Source: Dyadobacter fanqingshengii
Lineage (GTDB): Bacteria > Bacteroidota > Bacteroidia > Cytophagales > Spirosomataceae
Length of the DNA: 64,000 nucleotides
NCBI RefSeq assembly: GCF_023822005.2
Contig: NZ_CP098806.1
Coordinates: forward strand, 2,480,001-2,544,000
Direction: 5' to 3'
The notes beneath the pieces were generated by a model. That model ran no database searches, was not told the origin of the DNA, and saw nothing but the letters and a program-made list of their open reading frames with translations. The translations under genes were made by a program, and so were the position numbers. This document shows positions 1 to 9,443 of this stretch, in pieces (positions within the stretch are counted from its first letter, which is position 1; every line of letters begins with the position of its first letter).

Positions 1-15
1 TGACAAGGTTGTCCC

Positions 16-3000
16 CTACCCCTGGACAGGGAAATAGATCACGAACTTGCTGCCAGAGCCCGGCGTGCTTTCAACCCGGATACTCCCACCAGCTGTGTCT
101 ATGATTTTTTTTGCCAGGTAAAGTCCGATCCCTTGTCCTTCCCGGTCAGTTTGAAGTCTGCCGTATTTATCAAAGACCTTATCAATCTCATCAGGGGATA
201 TCCCAATTCCATTATCCTGAACAGATAAGGCAGTAAATTCGCCTGCTACCACAGTTTGAATGTTAATAACAGGACTTTCTTCCGAGCAATATTTGATCGC
301 GTTTGAAACCAGGTTGAATAGGATACTTCTCAGGTTCTTTTTGGAAAAAAGGATGTGGCCTACTTTCAAATCGCTTGTGATCAGCGCTCCACTCTGCTTG
401 ATCGTTTCGCCAAGGCTCCACAAGATGTTATCCAAAATCTCATTCAGGTCTACCAATTCTGTCTTGATTGCTTCGTCCTCAATTTTTGCCACCGCACCAA
501 TGTCCTTGACAAGGGAACTGAAATTTTTCACCGACCTACGGATGATCTCCAAAAACGGCTTTAACTCAGGATTGTCCACCGGCATGGAGTCCATTAAACC
601 GATACTGAATTCTATATTTCCGAGCGGTTCCAGCAGATCATGGGATGCGGTATGGACAAAGTTGTCCAGGTCCGCATTGATGCGGGTCAGGATCTGATTT
701 TTTTTGTCCAGCTGTTGTTGTATTTCTTTCAGCTGAGTAATGTCATTAAAAGTAATGATCGCGCCCGTCCTCTTGTTGCCAAGCTGCCTTATATAGGCCA
801 TGGTCATGACCTGGTACCACTTACCATCATTGGATTGTATTTCCCGGGTTATAGAATAACCGTTGTTAAGGACATGGTTAATGTCCTCGGAGAGGGTTTC
901 GAACCGGAAGTTGGTCGAAATATTACTGATGGGCCGCCCAATGTCGCTTTCAAGTAAGTTAATATGCCGGACTGTCCCAGGTGAAAACCGCATCAGGCGC
1001 AGATCCGAACTGACAAATAACTGACCATTGATATTGCTTTTGAAATAATTGTTCAAATCATCATTGAGCTCTAAAAGCTCTTTGTTCTTTAATTGGTAGT
1101 CGGCATTGATCGTATGCAGCTCTTCATTGATCGACTGCATTTCCTCATTGGTACTTTGCATTTCCTCATTAGCCGACAGTAACTCTTCATTGAAGGACTG
1201 CATATTTTCGTTAAGCGCAAACAGCTTTTCACTGGCAGCGGCCAGTTGTTCTTTTTGGTCTTTGTTTTCTTGTTCCAAAAACCTGGAATAGTCGTCCAGG
1301 TATAGGTTCTCATCAAATTCCATTGCTCCCGGTAGCAGCGCTGAATGCTCGTCATGGGTGAACTGGACTAGCAGAAAGCCATTAGGCCGGCCTTTATAGA
1401 TCATCGGACTAACCGCAAGGGTTACTTTAATTGTTTCCTTGCTTTGCTTAATCACGATGCCTGTGACCACTGCTTTCTGAGGGGTTTCGGAGACCTTGTT
1501 ACAGGCTGTCTTGAAGGCAATGGCAAGAGGGCCAGGCAAAAGCTCGGTCAGATCTGATGTAAAATTCTTTTGAGTAAGGAACTTGCCCGTAGGGCCATAG
1601 GATTTAAGCACCTTGTTGTTTTCATCCACACAGATAAGCAGGCGTTGCTCTTCATTAAAAAGGGTTTCAATAATTGCCCCATCCAGGGTGCGGTCAGGAA
1701 TTTTAATATTTTCCGGCTGAGAAGGCCCTAAACTGGCAGGCTTGTAATACGTGTATTCTGGCACTGTAAATGTTTCAAAGTTCACAGAAGGGCTGGCATC
1801 CAGCTTCTTGTAAACCTTCGAATTCTTATCAATGACTTTTAGACTTTTTAATATAGGTAAAGGGTTCTCACTAGACCCTAAAAACAGGTAACCCTCCGGT
1901 TTTAGTCCAAACAGTAGCATATGATAGATTTTCTGCTGCAAGGTTGGGGTCATGTAAATCAGCAGGTTACGGCAGCTGATCAAGTGCATATTGCAGTAGG
2001 GAGGGTTTTTTACCAGATCATGTCTGGAAAAAATGAGCGTTCTCCGTATTTCCGGGACTACCTTGTAGTCGTCCCCTTCTTGCACAAAGTACTTTTCCAG
2101 GTATTTTTGCGGCACCTGGGAAACCACAGAAGCGGTATAAATGCCTTTCCCGGCATGGGCCAGCGCAGCGGTGTCGATATCGGTAGCAAATATTTTCACT
2201 TCATGCTCCTGAGCCTTTTCTCCCAACAGCTCCCGGACCAGGATAGCCATAGAATAAGCTTCTTCTCCCGTCGCGCAGCCCGTGACCCATATCCTGATCT
2301 CCTGCCCACTGGCAAGACCTTTTATGATGGCAGGAAGCACCCGTTTTTCCAGGGAATCAAAAGCTTCGGCATCCCTGAAAAAAGCAGTTACGCTGATCAG
2401 AAAGTCCTTGGCAAGCGCTTCGGTTTCACTTGGGGAACCTTTGGCAAATTCCAGATAAGTTTCGAGCCGGCTGAAGTTATTGTAGGCCGCCCTTCTTTTA
2501 ATCCGTCTCAGGATGGTTGATTCCTTGTAGTCTGAAAAATCCAGTGGCAGCTGCTGACTGATGAGCTCGATCAAACCGGCCATGTTTTCCTCATCAGAAA
2601 TCCCTGCCGCCAGTAGTTCAATTTCCCGCTTGACGTATTCTTCAATGACGCCGGGCATCGCCTCGGGCTCGACAATGAAATCAACCATTCCCGTCGCAAC
2701 GGCGTTGGAAGGCATACTTTTAAATTCAGTGGTTTCCGGGTTTCGGGCAATCACCATCCCGCCTGCCTTCTTGATGGCTTTCACGCCGTTGCTGCCATCA
2801 GAGCCCAGGCCCGACAGAATAATACCAATCGCTTTGGTGCCGCAGTCAGCGGCAAGCGAAGAAAAAAAGGTATTGATAGTCAGGTGGGGCCCGCGCACCT
2901 CGCTTTTTTCACTCAAATATAAATGCCCCCTTTGAATCCGCATAAACTTATCACCAGGGATTACATAAACGAAATTAGTTTCAATCCTGATGTCATTTAC

Positions 3001-3195
3001 CGCCTGCACCATCACCAGCTTGCTGTACTTGGACAAGACTTCTGCCAATTTGCTTTCATAATCCTGGGACAGATGCTGAACTACGATGTAAGCAACACCA
3101 TCTAAGGGAGTATTCTCAAAAAAGGCAATCAGCTCATCAAGGCCACCGGCCGATGCGCCAATGGCAACAATGTGATGTGGTTCAATTGATTTCAT
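16..3195 (-). CDS. CheB-CheR-PAS-histidine kinase fusion
   Basis: A 1,059-residue soluble signalling protein. Residues ~8-190 are a CheB methylesterase domain (GASAGG near residue 14, followed by VVQH). Residues ~210-460 are a CheR methyltransferase domain, with RRIKRR in the N-terminal part and the SAM-binding TGCATGEE motif. A long coiled coil (~640-710, repeated NEEM/NEEL heptads) leads into a PAS domain and then a HisKA helix with SHDLLEP and a HATPase domain (DNGIGI, GIGLYL). No membrane segment is visible. Fusions of this layout are known in Bacteroidota and Proteobacteria and are thought to couple chemotaxis-type modification to two-component output; the substrate here is unknown because no MCP or CheA gene is nearby. 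The divergent CheY-like gene at 3446 is a plausible partner. Both ends are inside the window. Confidence 0.9.
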   Translation of the reverse strand: MKSIEPHHIVAIGASAGGLDELIAFFENTPLDGVAYIVVQHLSQDYESKLAEVLSKYSKLVMVQAVNDIRIETNFVYVIPGDKFMRIQRGHLYLSEKSEVRGPHLTINTFFSSLAADCGTKAIGIILSGLGSDGSNGVKAIKKAGGMVIARNPETTEFKSMPSNAVATGMVDFIVEPEAMPGVIEEYVKREIELLAAGISDEENMAGLIELISQQLPLDFSDYKESTILRRIKRRAAYNNFSRLETYLEFAKGSPSETEALAKDFLISVTAFFRDAEAFDSLEKRVLPAIIKGLASGQEIRIWVTGCATGEEAYSMAILVRELLGEKAQEHEVKIFATDIDTAALAHAGKGIYTASVVSQVPQKYLEKYFVQEGDDYKVVPEIRRTLIFSRHDLVKNPPYCNMHLISCRNLLIYMTPTLQQKIYHMLLFGLKPEGYLFLGSSENPLPILKSLKVIDKNSKVYKKLDASPSVNFETFTVPEYTYYKPASLGPSQPENIKIPDRTLDGAIIETLFNEEQRLLICVDENNKVLKSYGPTGKFLTQKNFTSDLTELLPGPLAIAFKTACNKVSETPQKAVVTGIVIKQSKETIKVTLAVSPMIYKGRPNGFLLVQFTHDEHSALLPGAMEFDENLYLDDYSRFLEQENKDQKEQLAAASEKLFALNENMQSFNEELLSANEEMQSTNEEMQSINEELHTINADYQLKNKELLELNDDLNNYFKSNINGQLFVSSDLRLMRFSPGTVRHINLLESDIGRPISNISTNFRFETLSEDINHVLNNGYSITREIQSNDGKWYQVMTMAYIRQLGNKRTGAIITFNDITQLKEIQQQLDKKNQILTRINADLDNFVHTASHDLLEPLGNIEFSIGLMDSMPVDNPELKPFLEIIRRSVKNFSSLVKDIGAVAKIEDEAIKTELVDLNEILDNILWSLGETIKQSGALITSDLKVGHILFSKKNLRSILFNLVSNAIKYCSEESPVINIQTVVAGEFTALSVQDNGIGISPDEIDKVFDKYGRLQTDREGQGIGLYLAKKIIDTAGGSIRVESTPGSGSKFVIYFPVQG

Positions 3196-3445
3196 TGAGA
3201 ATTCATTTTCAAACGTTGAAAGTAACTGGTAGACTCTTAAAATATTAGTCCTATGATGGAAAGCAATTTAAAATAGGCCCATGATTTACCGTTAAAGCTC
3301 CCTCGTTTTGGAAAATTACTCGCATAATAGGGTGTAAATTAAGATGTCCAACTTAACTAAAAATTCAATGCGGGTATGGTTTTTTCTATGAAAGGTGGTA
3401 TCAAATTTCGCAGCCTAAGTCAGAACGAGGCCTTAAAGACACATT

Positions 3446-3886
3446 ATGAACCGCGAAATATTCATTGTCGATGACAATACGGATTATCAATTTATTTTTT
3501 TCAAACTACTCAAAGAATTGAACACCCCTTATTCGGTTAAATTCTTTGAAAATGCAAAAACCTTGTATCAGCACAGCTTGGTACTTTCCAAACAGGGTGC
3601 GGAGTTGCCATCACTTATTGTGTCGGACTTCAATATGCCAGGCATGAATGGACTACAGTTGCTCAGGGAGCTAAAAAAGCCGGTTAAGGATTCTGTCGCG
3701 CCGCTTGGAAATATTCCGGTGATAATCATGAGCAATGCGCTTACTGAACAACAGATCGTGCAATGTTATCAGGCAGGGGCTAATGCAGTCGTACTAAAAC
3801 CTATAGAACTTGCTTTAATGAGAAAGACCGTTAGCTCCATTTTCGAATTTTGGCTTGAACGAGACAAAGTCCATTCCGGCGGGTAG
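3446..3886 (+). CDS. single-domain response regulator (CheY-like)
   Basis: A 146-residue stand-alone receiver domain. The acidic pocket is IVDD (D9, D10), the phosphoacceptor is D61 in SDFNMPG, the conserved Ser/Thr position is S96 and the conserved lysine is K118 in LKP. There is no output domain, so it would act by protein contact or as a phosphate relay. It is divergent from the CheB-CheR-kinase fusion upstream with a 250-bp intergenic region, in which nothing else was recognised. Pairing with that kinase is inferred from position only. Confidence 0.88.
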   Translation: MNREIFIVDDNTDYQFIFFKLLKELNTPYSVKFFENAKTLYQHSLVLSKQGAELPSLIVSDFNMPGMNGLQLLRELKKPVKDSVAPLGNIPVIIMSNALTEQQIVQCYQAGANAVVLKPIELALMRKTVSSIFEFWLERDKVHSGG

Positions 3887-3896
3887 TGAACCTGTC

Positions 3897-4310
3897 CTAT
3901 TGCTGGGTAGCTATCATTTCGTTATTTGTGAGCTGGTCTTTTGTTGAAAGGTTAGTATTTTCAATCCCCAACACACTGTCGTCCAAAATCCTGCTGAACT
4001 TTCTACCGGTCCGGATCAGGACTGAGCCAAGATATCTCACCCGGGACAAGTCCTGATAATTTTTCAGCTTTTCCGCATGAGCAGTATTTTTTTTAGGGCG
4101 ATACTTGACATACTGCCGGACTTTTCGGTACTCCAGCGAATCTCCCGGAAGCTGCACGTAGGATACAATTCTGTCACTAAAAACCGGCTCCCAGTTGGTC
4201 AGACATGCTTCTTCCGGCAAACGTTCTATCATTTCGACCTGGGCATGGGCAGGTACGCAAAAGCCCGCGAATAGCGTCGCTGTAAGTATAATGAATTTGT
4301 ATTTTTTCAT
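3897..4310 (-). CDS. hypothetical secreted protein
   Basis: A 137-residue protein that I do not recognise. An N-terminal signal peptide is clear (KK followed by a hydrophobic stretch, then AHAQ as a likely SPase I site near residue 24). The mature part is basic and polar, with no cysteine pair typical of a fold I know. Its 3' end faces the response regulator gene at 3446-3886, 10 bp away, so the two are convergent. Confidence 0.6.
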   Translation of the reverse strand: MKKYKFIILTATLFAGFCVPAHAQVEMIERLPEEACLTNWEPVFSDRIVSYVQLPGDSLEYRKVRQYVKYRPKKNTAHAEKLKNYQDLSRVRYLGSVLIRTGRKFSRILDDSVLGIENTNLSTKDQLTNNEMIATQQ

Positions 4311-4555
4311 AATTTGTTGATATAACCTTTCTAATTCGACATTACTGCATGGATAAATGTATTGCTTCCGCAGTTAGTACATTCCTGGTCGGTAGCATTA
4401 TCGGCCGCCACGTCACTTGGAGGGAAAATGGGCAGTCCGGTAGAGTGAAATGTTTGCACGGAATTAAGTTGTTCTTGCTTGCTAACTCAATTTCCGCACC
4501 TTATTAATTGCATGCCAGAAGCGGCAGAAAAACTTAATGGAATGGTTACGGAACC

Positions 4556-4830
4556 TTACAGTAGAGCTTGCCGCGGCTGATCGCTAAAATTATGAAGGAT
4601 CAATGTGGACTGCCCCTCATGTTCGTATTGGGCGCAAGGATATTCTTTCTTTTAAACGAAAATCATCCCCCATTCCCAGCTCGTCGCCATAGCGGATAAC
4701 AGGTGCTTCAAAAAACGACGGGGAGCAGAAGACAATAAAATTCATTTCAAGCCCGAACGACCGGGTTATCAGCAATATCTTTTCAAGACAGAACTCGGGA
4801 GCGTTAACAGAATGGTTTGATCTATTTCAA
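4556..4830 (-). pseudogene. decayed trehalose synthase (GH13) remnant
   Basis: No intact gene lies between 4311 and 4921, but the minus strand carries two out-of-frame fragments of a trehalose synthase/maltosyltransferase-type GH13 enzyme. Frame 1 (about 4617-4760) encodes PVIRYGDELGMGDD followed by FRLKER and a stop; the usual family sequence at this point is PV(I/L)RYGDEIGMGDD followed by SLPERNAVRTPMQW. Frame 2 (4556-4630) encodes YEHEGQSTLILHNFSDQPRQ and a stop, resembling the C-terminal beta domain of the same family. The intervening sequence is missing, so the remnant looks like a large deletion plus frameshift. No intact GH13 gene is in the window. Confidence 0.6.
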
Positions 4831-4867
4831 ATATCGTAGTTGTCATAGGACAAGACTATGGCAGCTT

Positions 4868-4896
4868 AAAAAAACAGCTGTCCTAAACGACAGCTG
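4868..4896 (-). terminator. rho-independent terminator of the 4922 lipoprotein gene
   Basis: A perfect 8-bp inverted repeat (CAGCTGTC at 4875-4882, GACAGCTG at 4889-4896) with a 6-nt loop. Read on the minus strand it is followed by seven Ts (4874-4868). It lies 26 bp after the stop of the minus-strand gene at 4922-5350. Confidence 0.8.
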
Positions 4897-4921
4897 AGAA
4901 CATTTCCCGGTCTTATACCGA

Positions 4922-5350
4922 TTACAAGTTGGTGAAGCGCAGGGTTTGCCCGTAAACCACTGTTCCATTGTTCAAGATTGCATAGGCACGGTAGTAGTTA
5001 CTGTTTGTACAAATTTGAGGGCCAACCTTGGTTTTAATTCCTGTTGAAAATGGCATATCGAAGACAATTTTTGGGTAATCTTCGATCGTTGGGTTGTCGT
5101 AATTCGGGCCGGAACCACCGCCTAAAGCTGCATTATAGACAATACCGTATTCTGTCACCGGTATGGTACCAATATTGAGCACTTCCAACTCGGTAGTGAA
5201 TGAGCATTTGCCATGACCTGAATCGTAGAACAAGTCATGTGTACTCAACAACGGAGCTTCACCTGGAAGCTGGTGATCTTGACAAGAATAGCTAAACAAA
5301 AACAGCGATAAACAAACTAATCCTGAAACTGAAAGATGCTTTTTCATCAT
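4922..5350 (-). CDS. hypothetical lipoprotein
   Basis: A 142-residue protein with a lipoprotein signal: MMKK, a hydrophobic core, and a lipobox ending in SYSC (Cys ~23). The mature part has one cysteine pair candidate and the pattern of a small beta-sandwich (alternating hydrophobics, ending LRFTNL), similar in style to the Ig-like single-domain lipoproteins common in Bacteroidota. Function unknown. It is followed by a clear terminator and looks monocistronic. Confidence 0.6.
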   Translation of the reverse strand: MMKKHLSVSGLVCLSLFLFSYSCQDHQLPGEAPLLSTHDLFYDSGHGKCSFTTELEVLNIGTIPVTEYGIVYNAALGGGSGPNYDNPTIEDYPKIVFDMPFSTGIKTKVGPQICTNSNYYRAYAILNNGTVVYGQTLRFTNL

Positions 5351-5575
5351 ATGAGTGGCTAAGAATGAAAAATTGGTAATACTACAAATTTTACAAATAA
5401 ATCTTCGTTTTGTAAAATAATCTTAGCTAACGGCGGCTGATATATTTTCCAGAAAAGGGAACACTCATTTAGGTGTTAGTGAAAGACTTGTAACTAATCG
5501 TGCTTTCATTATTTTTGAAAAGGCAAACATAGTACACTGGCGAATCTCGGTATTGTTAGAAAACGAAAAGAAGCA

Positions 5576-6436
5576 ATGGAACAAACGGATATAAACGGAG
5601 CGCTATTTTTGGTAGAGGCACCTTTGGAAGACGTAATCAATAGCTTCTATCACATGGTGGTTGCGTCAGATGGAGAACCAATCACTAGGCATGTTTGTCC
5701 AAATTTGGAAATGATGCTGGTATTTAATTTTGGAATACCTGTACGCATTTCCTTTCACAATAATCCTCTGAACACTGAAATTATAAGGCGTACCGCCGCA
5801 ATCGGGCCACTCCGACAGATGCTGAACTATGAACTGCTGCCCGGTGCAGACGCTCTGGTTGTTAACTTTAAGTTCAATGGTTTTCAACGTTTGTTTGGTA
5901 TGCCTTTAACAGGACTGACTGGCGAGGAAGGGACAAATGCAGAGATTTTAACAGATGAGGGCCGTTTTGATCGCCTATGGGAAGAATTAGCAGCCCTACC
6001 CACGACAGAACAAAGAGTGAGTTTACTTAAGCAGTCAGCCATAGGCTTACTGAAAGAAAATGATCAGGTATTGCAGACGGTAATCGGTAACCTGGCCCAG
6101 TTTTTCAACCCACGTGTTGACCCGGTAAAGGCCATAGCGGCCGATACCCGTCTTTCGGAAAGAAGTATTCAGCTGAAGTTTCAAAAGCATACCGGCTATT
6201 CTGTTAAAGAGCTGCTCCGCTTTTTGCGCTTCAAAGAAGTTATTGCTTATATCCTTACCCGGAGCAATCAGAAAATAGCTATTTTCGATCTGATCGCGGA
6301 GCATGATTATCATGATCAGAGCCACCTGATTAAAGACTTCCAGTATTTTTTGGGCATGGCGCCTCAGCAGTTTATTAAAAACCTAAACAATGGAAGTTTC
6401 TGCGTAGTTACTGATACTTATCCCGCGCAGCCATAA
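5576..6436 (+). CDS. AraC-family transcriptional regulator
   Basis: A 286-residue regulator. The C-terminal ~100 residues form an AraC double helix-turn-helix: the first helix pair is around ADTRLSERSIQLKFQK, and the second covers the DYHDQSHLIKDFQYFLGMAP region, where a hydrophobic FxxxxGxxPxxF pattern is kept. The N-terminal ~170 residues form a DUF6597-like sensor domain (inferred). The gene precedes an MDR oxidoreductase gene on the same strand with a 99-bp gap, so it may control that gene. Confidence 0.85.
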   Translation: MEQTDINGALFLVEAPLEDVINSFYHMVVASDGEPITRHVCPNLEMMLVFNFGIPVRISFHNNPLNTEIIRRTAAIGPLRQMLNYELLPGADALVVNFKFNGFQRLFGMPLTGLTGEEGTNAEILTDEGRFDRLWEELAALPTTEQRVSLLKQSAIGLLKENDQVLQTVIGNLAQFFNPRVDPVKAIAADTRLSERSIQLKFQKHTGYSVKELLRFLRFKEVIAYILTRSNQKIAIFDLIAEHDYHDQSHLIKDFQYFLGMAPQQFIKNLNNGSFCVVTDTYPAQP

Positions 6437-6496
6437 CGTACATTAGTCCCGCAGAACCATTTCGTTTTCTTACAATTTCCCCGAAGTCCATCCATA

Positions 6497-6504
6497 TACA
6501 TTTG
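6497..6504 (+). promoter_or_regulatory. putative -7 promoter box (TAnnTTTG)
   Basis: TACATTTG matches the Bacteroidota -7 consensus TAnnTTTG exactly. It lies 32 bp before the ATG of the oxidoreductase at 6536. A poor -33 match (TTTC, 6476-6479) is about 17 bp upstream. Confidence 0.4.
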
Positions 6505-6535
6505 TACTGTTCATTTAAATCAAACAGCATCAAAG

Positions 6536-7636
6536 ATGGAATCACTTACAAAAAATGGAAACGGTATTAAGGGTAATATTATAAATCACCAAAATGTTCA
6601 GGTTTTAGAACAAACCAGCTTTAATACCACAGAAGTAATCATGCCTGGTATCGTCGAGCCGGAGGGGTTGTTAGTTAAAACCCGTGTATTAAATAATCCT
6701 GCTGCCGGGCAGGTAAGTGTAAAGGTGGAAGCCAGCGGTATATGTTTTGCCGAGCAGTCCATGCGCCGTGGCAGGTATTACGAGCAGCCCAAGTTTCCTT
6801 TCGTTCCGGGCTATGACCTGGTTGGTACAGTCGTTGCAACCGGCCCGGGCGTTGATCCAACTTTATTGGGCAAACGCGTTGCTGCCTTGACAAAGACCGG
6901 CGGCTGGGCAAGCTATGCGCTGCTTTCGGCCAGCGACCTGCTACCTGTTCCTGGGGATATTGATCCTCTCGAAGCTGAAACGTTAATTGTTAACGGTATT
7001 ACGGCCTGGCAAATGCTCCACAGCAAAGCCCGGATCAAGCGGGGACAAACGATTCTTGTTCACGGTGCTAATGGTGGTGTCGGAACAATTCTGACACAAC
7101 TGGCACTTTATGCTGGCGTCCGGGTAATTGGAACTGCTTCACCTCGTCACCATGAAGCGTTGCGGGCACAGGGTGTGCAGCCAGTAGATTATAATGACAC
7201 AGATTTAGCAGGGAGCGTGCTTAAACTTGCACCAGGCGGCGTGGATGCAGTTTTTGACCATTTGGGCGGAGCAAGCTTTGCCAGATCTTTTGGTTTGCTT
7301 GCCAAAGGTGGCGTGCTCGTTTGTTATGCAATTGCCTCAGCATTAAAAGACACTGGTAATATTTTTATCCCGTTTCTAAGAGTACTGGTACAATTAGGTT
7401 GGTGGAACATCCTGCCTAATGGTCGCAAAGCTTATTTCTACAATATCTGGGAAGGAAAAGGCAGCGAAACTTTTCAAGGACAACTACGAGAAACATTTGG
7501 GCAGCTCACCACTTTGCTGGCTAGCGGAGTGCTTAAACCGCAAATTGCTGCCAGGTTTCCTTTGGCGCAAATTACAGCTGCCATGAAATTGGCCGAATCA
7601 CGGACAGCTTATGGCAAGGTTGTGCTTGTACCCTGA
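6536..7636 (+). CDS. MDR-family zinc-independent oxidoreductase (quinone reductase-like)
   Basis: A 366-residue medium-chain dehydrogenase/reductase. The N-terminal GroES-like domain contains ASGICFAE and PGYDLVGTV. The nucleotide-binding domain has HGANGGVGT (around residue 180), as in NADPH:quinone reductases and enoyl reductases, and the C-terminal part ends with AYGKVVL. The structural and catalytic zinc cysteines of alcohol dehydrogenases are absent, so a reductase using NADPH is expected. An extra ~35 residues at the N-terminus are not part of the usual domain. It follows an AraC regulator gene; substrate unknown. Confidence 0.85.
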   Translation: MESLTKNGNGIKGNIINHQNVQVLEQTSFNTTEVIMPGIVEPEGLLVKTRVLNNPAAGQVSVKVEASGICFAEQSMRRGRYYEQPKFPFVPGYDLVGTVVATGPGVDPTLLGKRVAALTKTGGWASYALLSASDLLPVPGDIDPLEAETLIVNGITAWQMLHSKARIKRGQTILVHGANGGVGTILTQLALYAGVRVIGTASPRHHEALRAQGVQPVDYNDTDLAGSVLKLAPGGVDAVFDHLGGASFARSFGLLAKGGVLVCYAIASALKDTGNIFIPFLRVLVQLGWWNILPNGRKAYFYNIWEGKGSETFQGQLRETFGQLTTLLASGVLKPQIAARFPLAQITAAMKLAESRTAYGKVVLVP

Positions 7637-7648
7637 ATGAATGAACAG

Positions 7649-8653
7649 CTAATGTTCGGGATCAACAATTGCAGCTTGCTGTGCTAAATGGATCTCTACC
7701 CGGCGGTTCCTGCTTTTGTTCTCTTCTGTATTATTCATTGCAACCGGTGCATTCGAACCTTTCCAACTGATATGAATCTGCCCGGGGCGCACGCCGTGGT
7801 TGTTCATGTAAGTTAACACCACCCTAGCGCGATATTCTGAGAGAATAAGATTCAAATTCGCTCTGCCAACATTATCCGTGTGACCTGTAACGCGTGCAGT
7901 TAAGTTGTGGCGACGCACTAGAACTGCGCAAACTGAATCCAACAAGACCTTACTGTCTTTTCTTAGAGCATAGCTGCTTTGATCGAAATACAAAGTCTTG
8001 GGTTTTAAGATGGCAATGTCGCCCCGTGTTTCAACAGTTTCATATTTTAGAGACAAAAAATTGAATCCCCCGTTTAATACCACCGCTTCCCGTGAGATTT
8101 CATTTGCTACTGCCTTTCCTCCAACTTCAAAAAGACCAATTTTAAGTGAATAAGGGCCGGGCAACATATAATCAGCTGCTATGAATCGGTTTTCGACTGA
8201 GCTAATTATGGGCCTTGACTCCGGAATATTTCGCTTTGATTCGTCCATAAGAACCACACTTAGATCCACACTATCAGGTGCGTCCACGTTGATAAACAGC
8301 TGGCTCTTGGGGAATAATATTTCATCTTCTTTGATGGCCGGGTCCATGCAATTTTTCAGCATCGGGACTTTAATTGCAAATGCGGCATTATCATGATCAC
8401 TTCTGATTCTATTCACTCCAATCGTTCTCGTTTCAAAGCCGGCAGATTCAAATATCAGATACCGGGTGGAATCCAGTATCTGAACAGCGAACTTTTCTGA
8501 CTTGTCTGCGCTGATTTTTAGTTCTGTTGTACTAAAAACCAAGGTCATATTACATTTCAAACTCGTTTGGTCAGCGACATTGTAACAGTTTCCTGTAACG
8601 CGGATTGAATCCGGGGCCAGTGAAAGCAGAGAAAGTATTAGGGCTGTGAGCAT
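7649..8653 (-). CDS. OmpA-like peptidoglycan-binding protein
   Basis: 334 residues from the ATG at 8653, chosen because it opens directly with a signal peptide (MLTALILSLLSL); an ATG at 8695 would add 14 polar residues. The C-terminal ~110 residues are an OmpA domain with FDQSSYAL, GHTDNVG, LSEYRA and ENKSRNRRVEI, the peptidoglycan-diaminopimelate binding signature. The N-terminal part (about 200 residues) is unrecognised. The OmpA domain is similar in order and wording to the one at 34877-36187 in the T6SS envelope operon, so the two may be paralogues. The gene is convergent with the MDR gene, 12 bp apart. Confidence 0.8.
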   Translation of the reverse strand: MLTALILSLLSLAPDSIRVTGNCYNVADQTSLKCNMTLVFSTTELKISADKSEKFAVQILDSTRYLIFESAGFETRTIGVNRIRSDHDNAAFAIKVPMLKNCMDPAIKEDEILFPKSQLFINVDAPDSVDLSVVLMDESKRNIPESRPIISSVENRFIAADYMLPGPYSLKIGLFEVGGKAVANEISREAVVLNGGFNFLSLKYETVETRGDIAILKPKTLYFDQSSYALRKDSKVLLDSVCAVLVRRHNLTARVTGHTDNVGRANLNLILSEYRARVVLTYMNNHGVRPGQIHISWKGSNAPVAMNNTEENKSRNRRVEIHLAQQAAIVDPEH

Positions 8654-8936
8654 AGCACGTTGACGATCAGTGTAAATATTAGTATAAAAGATCAATCGAA
8701 ACCATGGCTACTCGCGAGACAATAAGGGAGTTCACATGTCAACCGTTCAGGCAAACGCAATTTGGAAAGTATCAAACAATGCCTACATTTTTGTCAGACC
8801 ACTAATTACCCGATATTCCTTTTTAAGAAGACATGCATCAAAAGGGGCTTCATAAGAGTAAGGAGAATTAAGTAACCTTTGTTAGCAATCGAATTTACCA
8901 TAAGCCAGGATTGTCCGCCGGCATTTAAAAGTTGTA

Positions 8937-9437
8937 ATGAACAAACCCATGTGTATGACTACGTATATCAAAGAAAATTTTAGCCAGAAACTTTGCAAGG
9001 GCAACGGGCCACAAACCGTCTTTGCTTTGCCGCTTTTTCTTTACCTAATGATCATTACGACATTTATTGCTTGCAAGAATGATAATAAGGAGGAAGTCAA
9101 GCCAAATTATTCCGGAAAATATATTGGCATAATTGAAGGAACATTTTTTCCTGATCCTCAGATACCAACTGGCACGTCTTATTCTGAAATGGCTGAATTT
9201 ATCATTACAGATAATGGAAATGAGTCCTCAATCGCGGGGTTCGACAGTGTACCCGCCAAAATAGAATTTAGTAAAGCAGATGCTGCGGCATTCGGTATTG
9301 AAGATGTCAGGAGCAGCGGAGATACGCGCATAAATGGATCAGGAAATTTTAGTGGTGATACATTAAAAATGACTGGAAGCTACATTTTCATAGACCGGTC
9401 GCGTCGTCAATATCGATTTGTTGGTATTAAAAGATAG
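8937..9437 (+). CDS. hypothetical lipoprotein
   Basis: A 166-residue protein, unrecognised. A hydrophobic stretch around residues 30-46 ends in TFIAC, a good lipobox, but it starts unusually far from the annotated ATG. Translation may start at a later Met (for example residue 7), giving a more normal signal peptide. The mature part is a ~115-residue beta-rich domain (SGKYIGIIEG near the start, GSYIFIDRSRRQYRFVGIKR at the end), similar in style to small lipocalin-like Bacteroidota lipoproteins. Convergent with the receiver gene at 9444. Confidence 0.5.
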   Translation: MNKPMCMTTYIKENFSQKLCKGNGPQTVFALPLFLYLMIITTFIACKNDNKEEVKPNYSGKYIGIIEGTFFPDPQIPTGTSYSEMAEFIITDNGNESSIAGFDSVPAKIEFSKADAAAFGIEDVRSSGDTRINGSGNFSGDTLKMTGSYIFIDRSRRQYRFVGIKR

Positions 9438-9443
9438 GTAACC

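Noticed and set aside
1100..1240. Short DNA repeats (CTCATTGG/TTCATTG-like units)
   Set aside because: They are the codons of coiled-coil heptads (NEEM/NEEL) in the kinase fusion, not a separate repeat element or CRISPR.
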